Shown here: piece after piece, positions 60,301 through 64,000 of the stretch
Layout of the letters: the number at the start of each line of letters is the position of its first letter
How positions within the stretch are numbered: the first letter of the stretch is position 1
Source of the DNA: Streptomyces chumphonensis
Lineage (GTDB): Bacteria > Actinomycetota > Actinomycetes > Streptomycetales > Streptomycetaceae
Assembly (NCBI RefSeq): GCF_014779715.1
Contig: NZ_JACXYU010000001.1
Coordinates: forward strand, 1 to 64,000
Direction of reading: 5' to 3'
DNA: 64,000 nucleotides
Notes under the pieces: generated by a model
Database searches by the model: none
What the model saw: the letters and a program-made list of their open reading frames with translations, nothing else
Told to the model about the DNA's origin: nothing
Translations under genes and position numbers: made by a program

Positions 60301-61897
60301 CGGCGTCGAACTCCGCCACGCCCTCGCAGAACGCGCCCCAGGGGCCGGGCCCCTCCGGGTCGCCGCTTGGGCCGTGGGGGCTCCGACGGTCCCAGCGGTC
60401 GGCGGGGACCTCGGTGACGCAGTCACGGCCCTCGGTCAGGACCTCCCACAGTTCGTCCGGGTTCCGCGCTCCCGGGTAGCGCCCGGCCAGGCCGACGACG
60501 GCCAGCGGCTCGTCGGCCGGCGCGACGGGCGGGGCGACGGGCGGGGCGACGGGCGGACGGTGCGCGGCGGGGGCGGTCGGCCGCCGGAGCGCGGTCGGGG
60601 CCGGCCGCGTCGCGGCGGGTCGCTCCGGCTCCGCCTCGGCGCCGTGTTCCGCCGAGGCGGTGAGGGCCCTCTCGTGCCCCTGGTCGCGCAGGTGGTCGGC
60701 CAGGGCCCGCACGGTGGGGTACTCGAACAGCAGCGTCGGGTAGAGCGGGCTGCCGATACGTTCCTCCAGCTCACCGGCGATGCCCAGCAGATCGACCGAC
60801 GTCAGCCCGTGGTCGTAGAAGCCGATGTCCGGGTCGACGCCGCCGTCCTGGCGTCCCAGCCGCGCCGCGACCAGCGTGCCGAGCGCGGCCAGGGCGTCCG
60901 GGGCGCCGGAGGAGGACGGGGGCGGAGTCACGGCGGCGGGCGCGGAGTCGGCCGGTGGGGACGCCGTCGGCGCGGGCGGGGTGTCCGGTGCCCCGGGGGA
61001 GCCGAGTCGGCCGGTGATCAGCTCGGCCGACCGTACGCGCTTGGCCCGGAAGCCGAGGATCTCGGCGACGACGGTCCCGTCGGGCGCGCAGACGCGCAGG
61101 TCGGCGTCGAAGAGCTCGGCGTCCAGCCGGCCCCCGACCGGGCCGGGGACGTGCACGAGGTTCTCCGGGCCCACCCCGTGGGTGGCGTGGAAGCGGTCGA
61201 TGTAGAGGGGGATGAACGGGTGGTCCGCGCCGGCCCGCTCCGCCTCCCGGAACAGCAGCATCGGGACGAGGGTGGCGAAGTCGAGCACCGCCGGGTGGAC
61301 GTGGAAGTGGTCCAGGTACGGCTCGGCCTCGGCCGCCAGCCGCATCCGCGCCAGGGCCTCCCCGGGCGCGACGTGGACCGTTCCGGACGCCTTCATGAAG
61401 CCCCGGTGGTCGATGTCGAGCCGCTCGCGGACGAAGCCGTAGAGGTCCGCGACGTCGACCGTGTCCCGGGAGGCGTCGGTGAGCCCCGCCACGTCGACGC
61501 GGGGACGGTCGGCCGAAGGGGCGGGCAGCGGGTGGAGTTCCGCCGTGCAGTTGACCTCCCAGTCGGCGGCGGCCCGGTCCGCCGGTCGGCTGCGGACGGT
61601 GACCGGCAGCCCGGGCCCCGGCCCGTCCTCGGCGACCACGACCTCGACCCGGCGGCCGTCCGGGGTGCCGAGGACGGGCGCGCGGAAGACGATCCGCCGC
61701 AGCTCCACGGCGGCCGGGTCCAGCCCGGCGCGGCCGACCAGGCGCAGCACGAGGTCGAGGAGGAACACCCCGGGGAGGACGGGGACGGTGTGCACCAGGT
61801 GGTCGCGGACCGCCGCGTCCTCGGCGCGCACGGTGGTCGCGGTGCGCCGGCCGGCGAGCGGGGCGAGCGGGTGGTCCGCGCGTGGGTTCTCCGCCAT
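51314..61897 (-). CDS. Trans-AT PKS, middle protein (DH-ACP-KS0-KR-ACP-KS-MT-ACP-KS)
   Basis: A 3527-residue PKS with no AT domains. Approximate layout: DH 10-285 (His33 in DHLVHTVPVLPG, Asp206 in HPAVLDFA); ACP1 (Ser367); KS1 460-890 (Cys634, His809, but HGTGT reads QASST with Gln769, so KS0); KR 1305-1500 (GGAGALG, Tyr1456, DYSAAN intact); ACP2 (Ser1629); KS2 1725-2150 (Cys1896, intact); C-methyltransferase 2480-2690 (LLEIGGGTGG); ACP3 (Ser2786); KS3 2895-3320 (Cys3064, intact); C-terminal docking helices 3495-3527. It opens with a DH, so its first module is completed by the KS that ends the upstream protein. ATG 61897 lies 2 bases after that protein's stop; ATG 61909 (10-base overlap) is the alternative. 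Confidence 0.93.
54981..55025 (-). repeat. Nine-base tandem repeat, five copies, encoding (AQD)n
   Basis: The unit GCGTCCTGG (plus strand) occurs five times without a mismatch inside the middle PKS gene. It encodes AQDAQDAQDAQDAQDAP in the linker between KS2 and the C-methyltransferase. Being 9 bases, copy changes keep frame. The repeat is probably a flexible spacer that expands and contracts by slippage. Confidence 0.85.
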
Positions 61898-61899
61898 GG

Positions 61900-63999
61900 C
61901 TAGATCCATTCCTCCAGCTGGAGCAGGGGACGGGGTCCGGGGGTGGGGGCAGGGGGCGCCGCGGGGGGCCGCTGAAGCCAGTGGCGCGCCCGTCGGAAGA
62001 CCGGTGCCGGTAGCGGAGCGCGCCGGATCTCGCGGCCCGCCCGCTCGGCGTCCGTCACACCGCGCAGGACGACGTGGCAGTTGGTCCCGCCGAAGCCGAA
62101 GGCGCTGATCCCGGCGCGCCGGACGCCGTGCCGGGGGTGCCAGGGCGCCAGCTCGGTCTGCGGGCGGAACGGTGACGCGTCGAAGCTGAAGCGGGGGTTG
62201 GGGCGCTCGCAGTGCAGCGTCGGCGGGAGGGCCTCGTGGACCAGGGAGAGGATGACCTTGTGCAGTCCGGCCATGCCGGCCGCCATGAGCAGGTGGCCGA
62301 CGTTCGACTTGACGCTGCCGACCCCGCAGAAGCCGGTGTCGGCGGTGTCCTCGCGGAACACCTCGGTCAGGGCGCGCAGTTCGATCGGGTCCCCGATCAT
62401 CGTGCCGGTGCCGTGGGCCTCGACGTAGGAGACGCTTCCCGCCGACGCCCCGGCCCGGTGCAGCGCGCTGCGGATGACCTCCCGCTGGGCGTCCGGGTTC
62501 GGGGTCGTCAGGCCCATCGTGCGGCCGTCGTTGTTCATCGCCGTGCCCTCGATGACGGCGAGCACCCGGTCGCCGTCGCGCAGGGCGGCGTCGAGGGGTC
62601 TCACCAGGACGGCCCCCACCCCCTCGCCCGGCACGAAGCCGCTCGCCGAGGCGTCGAAGACGCGGCAGGTCCCGTCGGGGGCCAGCGCGCGGGCGGCGCT
62701 CAGGGACAGGTAGGGGGTCTCGTCCAGGATGAGGTCGGCGCCGCCGACGACGGCCATCTCGCACTCGCCGGTCCGCAGCGCCTGGTGGGCCAGGCACAGG
62801 CTCGTCAGGGAGGACGAGCAGGCCGTGTCGACGACCAGGTTGGGGCCGCGCAGGTCGCGGAAGTGGGCGAGGTGGGCGCCGATGAAGTTCTGGTTGGTGC
62901 CGGTGGCGGTGGCCCGGCCGGGCACGGCGATCCGTGAGCCGTAGGTGCTGGTGCCCGAGCCGACGAACACCCCGACGCGGCGGCCCGCGATCTCCTCGGG
63001 CCGGTACCCGGCGTCGGCGAAGAGCTCCTCGGCCGTCTCCAGGAACAGCCGGGTGAGCGGGTCCATGTGCGCGGCGTCGGCCTCCGGGATGCCGAAGTAG
63101 CCCGGGTCGAAGTCCTCGATGCCGTCGAGGAACCCGCCCCACTTGCTGATGCTGCGTCCCTCCCGGTACTCGGGCGCGTACAGGGTGGCGATGTCCCAGC
63201 GGGACCGGGGCACCTCCCGGACGCCGGACCGGCCGTGCCGGAGCAGGTCCCAGAAGTGCTCGGTGGTGGGCGCGCCGGGGAAGCGCCCCGCCAGGCCGAC
63301 GACCGCCAGCGGGAGGACGTCCGGCTCCGGGCGCCGGGCGGTGGCGGGGACGGCCCCGGCGGGTTCGGCGGCTTCGGCGGCCCCGACGGTCGGCGGGGTG
63401 CGGTCGGCGGCGGGTGCGGTGGAGCGGCCGCGGTCCCAGCGGGCCAGCCCGTCCGGGTGGTGCTCGACGAGGTACCGGCTCAACCGGGACACGGTGGGGT
63501 GTTCGAGGATGACCGAGGGCTCCAGGGGGGCTCCGGCGAGCGTCTCCAGCCCGGTGACGATGGCGGCGATCAGGATGGAGTCGACGCCCAGGTCGCTGAA
63601 GCGGGCGTCGGGGGTGACGCGGCCGTGCTCCAGTCCGAGTTCGCGGGCGAGGACGTCGGTGATGTGGGCGGCGCACCGCTCGACGAGGGTGTCCTGCCGG
63701 CCCGCCGCCTGCGCCGCGTCGGCCGACGGCCCGGGCTCGGTGGCCGGGGCGCCGCGCGGCGCGGGCCCAGGGCCCGGCAGCAGGGCCTCGGCCGCCTCGG
63801 GCCGGGCGTTGACGGCGATGAGGCTGGTGTGTCCGCCGGTGGCGAGCGCCGCGTCGAGCAGGGTCAGGCCCTGCTCCCGGGTGAGGGCCGCCAGGCCGTG
63901 GTCGCGGTAGCGGCGGCTGGTCACCTCGCCCATGCCGATCTCCGACCAACTGCCCCAGTCCACGGCGATCCAGCGGGTTCGCGAGCCCCGCACGCGCTC
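61900..63999 (-). CDS. Trans-AT PKS, upstream protein, C-terminal part (KR end-ACP-KS), partial
   Basis: The last 699 residues of a PKS whose start lies beyond the right edge. The visible order is the KR C-terminus (TRWIAVDWGSWSEIGMGEVT, residues 1-85), ACP (phosphopantetheine Ser in LGVDSILIAA, codon at 63577-63579), and a full KS (LAVVGLAGRFPG, Cys in VDTACSSSL at 62818-62820, EAHGTGT and KSNVGH intact). It ends with a short tail after the KS (LEEWI and a TAG stop). Finishing on a KS means the module continues in the next protein, which begins with a DH. No AT domain is present. It is the first of four co-oriented genes visible here. Confidence 0.93.
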   Translation of the reverse strand, partial: ERVRGSRTRWIAVDWGSWSEIGMGEVTSRRYRDHGLAALTREQGLTLLDAALATGGHTSLIAVNARPEAAEALLPGPGPAPRGAPATEPGPSADAAQAAGRQDTLVERCAAHITDVLARELGLEHGRVTPDARFSDLGVDSILIAAIVTGLETLAGAPLEPSVILEHPTVSRLSRYLVEHHPDGLARWDRGRSTAPAADRTPPTVGAAEAAEPAGAVPATARRPEPDVLPLAVVGLAGRFPGAPTTEHFWDLLRHGRSGVREVPRSRWDIATLYAPEYREGRSISKWGGFLDGIEDFDPGYFGIPEADAAHMDPLTRLFLETAEELFADAGYRPEEIAGRRVGVFVGSGTSTYGSRIAVPGRATATGTNQNFIGAHLAHFRDLRGPNLVVDTACSSSLTSLCLAHQALRTGECEMAVVGGADLILDETPYLSLSAARALAPDGTCRVFDASASGFVPGEGVGAVLVRPLDAALRDGDRVLAVIEGTAMNNDGRTMGLTTPNPDAQREVIRSALHRAGASAGSVSYVEAHGTGTMIGDPIELRALTEVFREDTADTGFCGVGSVKSNVGHLLMAAGMAGLHKVILSLVHEALPPTLHCERPNPRFSFDASPFRPQTELAPWHPRHGVRRAGISAFGFGGTNCHVVLRGVTDAERAGREIRRAPLPAPVFRRARHWLQRPPAAPPAPTPGPRPLLQLEEWI

Positions 64000-64000
64000 C

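Noticed and set aside
60528..60562. Three short repeats of GCGACGGGCGGG
   Set aside because: They encode VAPPVAPPVAP in an ACP-KS linker of the middle PKS; ordinary linker drift.

Overview
The window is high-GC actinobacterial DNA, almost certainly Streptomyces. The evidence is dense ORFs with GC-rich third positions, GTG/TTG starts, ATGA/GTGA overlaps, a chaplin, a Spo0M-type sporulation protein, XRE/DUF397 pairs, an SGM_5486-type mini-protein and an rrn promoter/leader typical of the genus. The left third is conserved chromosomal core, the middle is an accessory patch, and the right 30 kb is a large trans-acyltransferase polyketide synthase (trans-AT PKS) locus that runs off the right edge.

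Positions 1-16.4 kb hold housekeeping and developmental genes. In order: rRNA operon promoters and leader (minus strand, leaving at the left edge), 3-methyladenine glycosylase, Spo0M, barstar-like inhibitor, PEBP protein, HNH endonuclease, SPFH/NfeD pair, ABC ATPase, a conserved unknown, a short chaplin plus a chaplin-domain remnant, a GAF histidine kinase/NarL regulator pair, an FHA-FHA-ABC transporter, phosphoserine phosphatase, SixA phosphatase, a small membrane protein, a frame-disrupted ParA with a shortened AlbA_2-type partner, and an RsbW-like ATPase. Several converging gene pairs are separated by strong GC hairpins.

Positions 16.6-31.6 kb are accessory. A three-gene unit (unknown, frame-disrupted unknown, 1546-aa RHS/YD-repeat polymorphic toxin) ends in a lower-GC toxin tip. 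It is followed by a protein with two S1 RNA-binding domains in the immunity-gene position, an IS630 transposase remnant and an orphan immunity-like ORF. A heme-oxygenase-fold (TenA-like) gene, an aminotransferase and a divergent P450 look like a small metabolic cassette. Then come a ComB-type phosphatase, an XRE regulator with two DUF397 genes, and a secreted LGFP-repeat protein.

Positions 31.5-33.8 kb hold an MFS exporter with its SGM_5486 partner, divergent from a GntR/FCD regulator with a candidate operator between them. Positions 33.9-64 kb form the PKS locus. On the plus strand are a KASIII-like acyltransferase and a type II thioesterase. On the minus strand, in transcription order, are a truncated PKS (KR end-ACP-KS), a 3527-aa PKS (DH-ACP-KS0-KR-ACP-KS-MT-ACP-KS), a 4796-aa PKS (KR-ACP-KS-DH-KR-MT-ACP-KS0-ACP-KS-ACP-TE-TE) and a luciferase-like monooxygenase. 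No AT domain is present in any module and no discrete AT gene lies in the window, so malonyl transfer must come from an AT outside it. Two KSs lack the HGTGT histidine, modules are split between proteins, and the first of two tandem thioesterases has lost its nucleophilic serine. The terminal TE makes this the chain-release end of the assembly line. I do not recognise the product.
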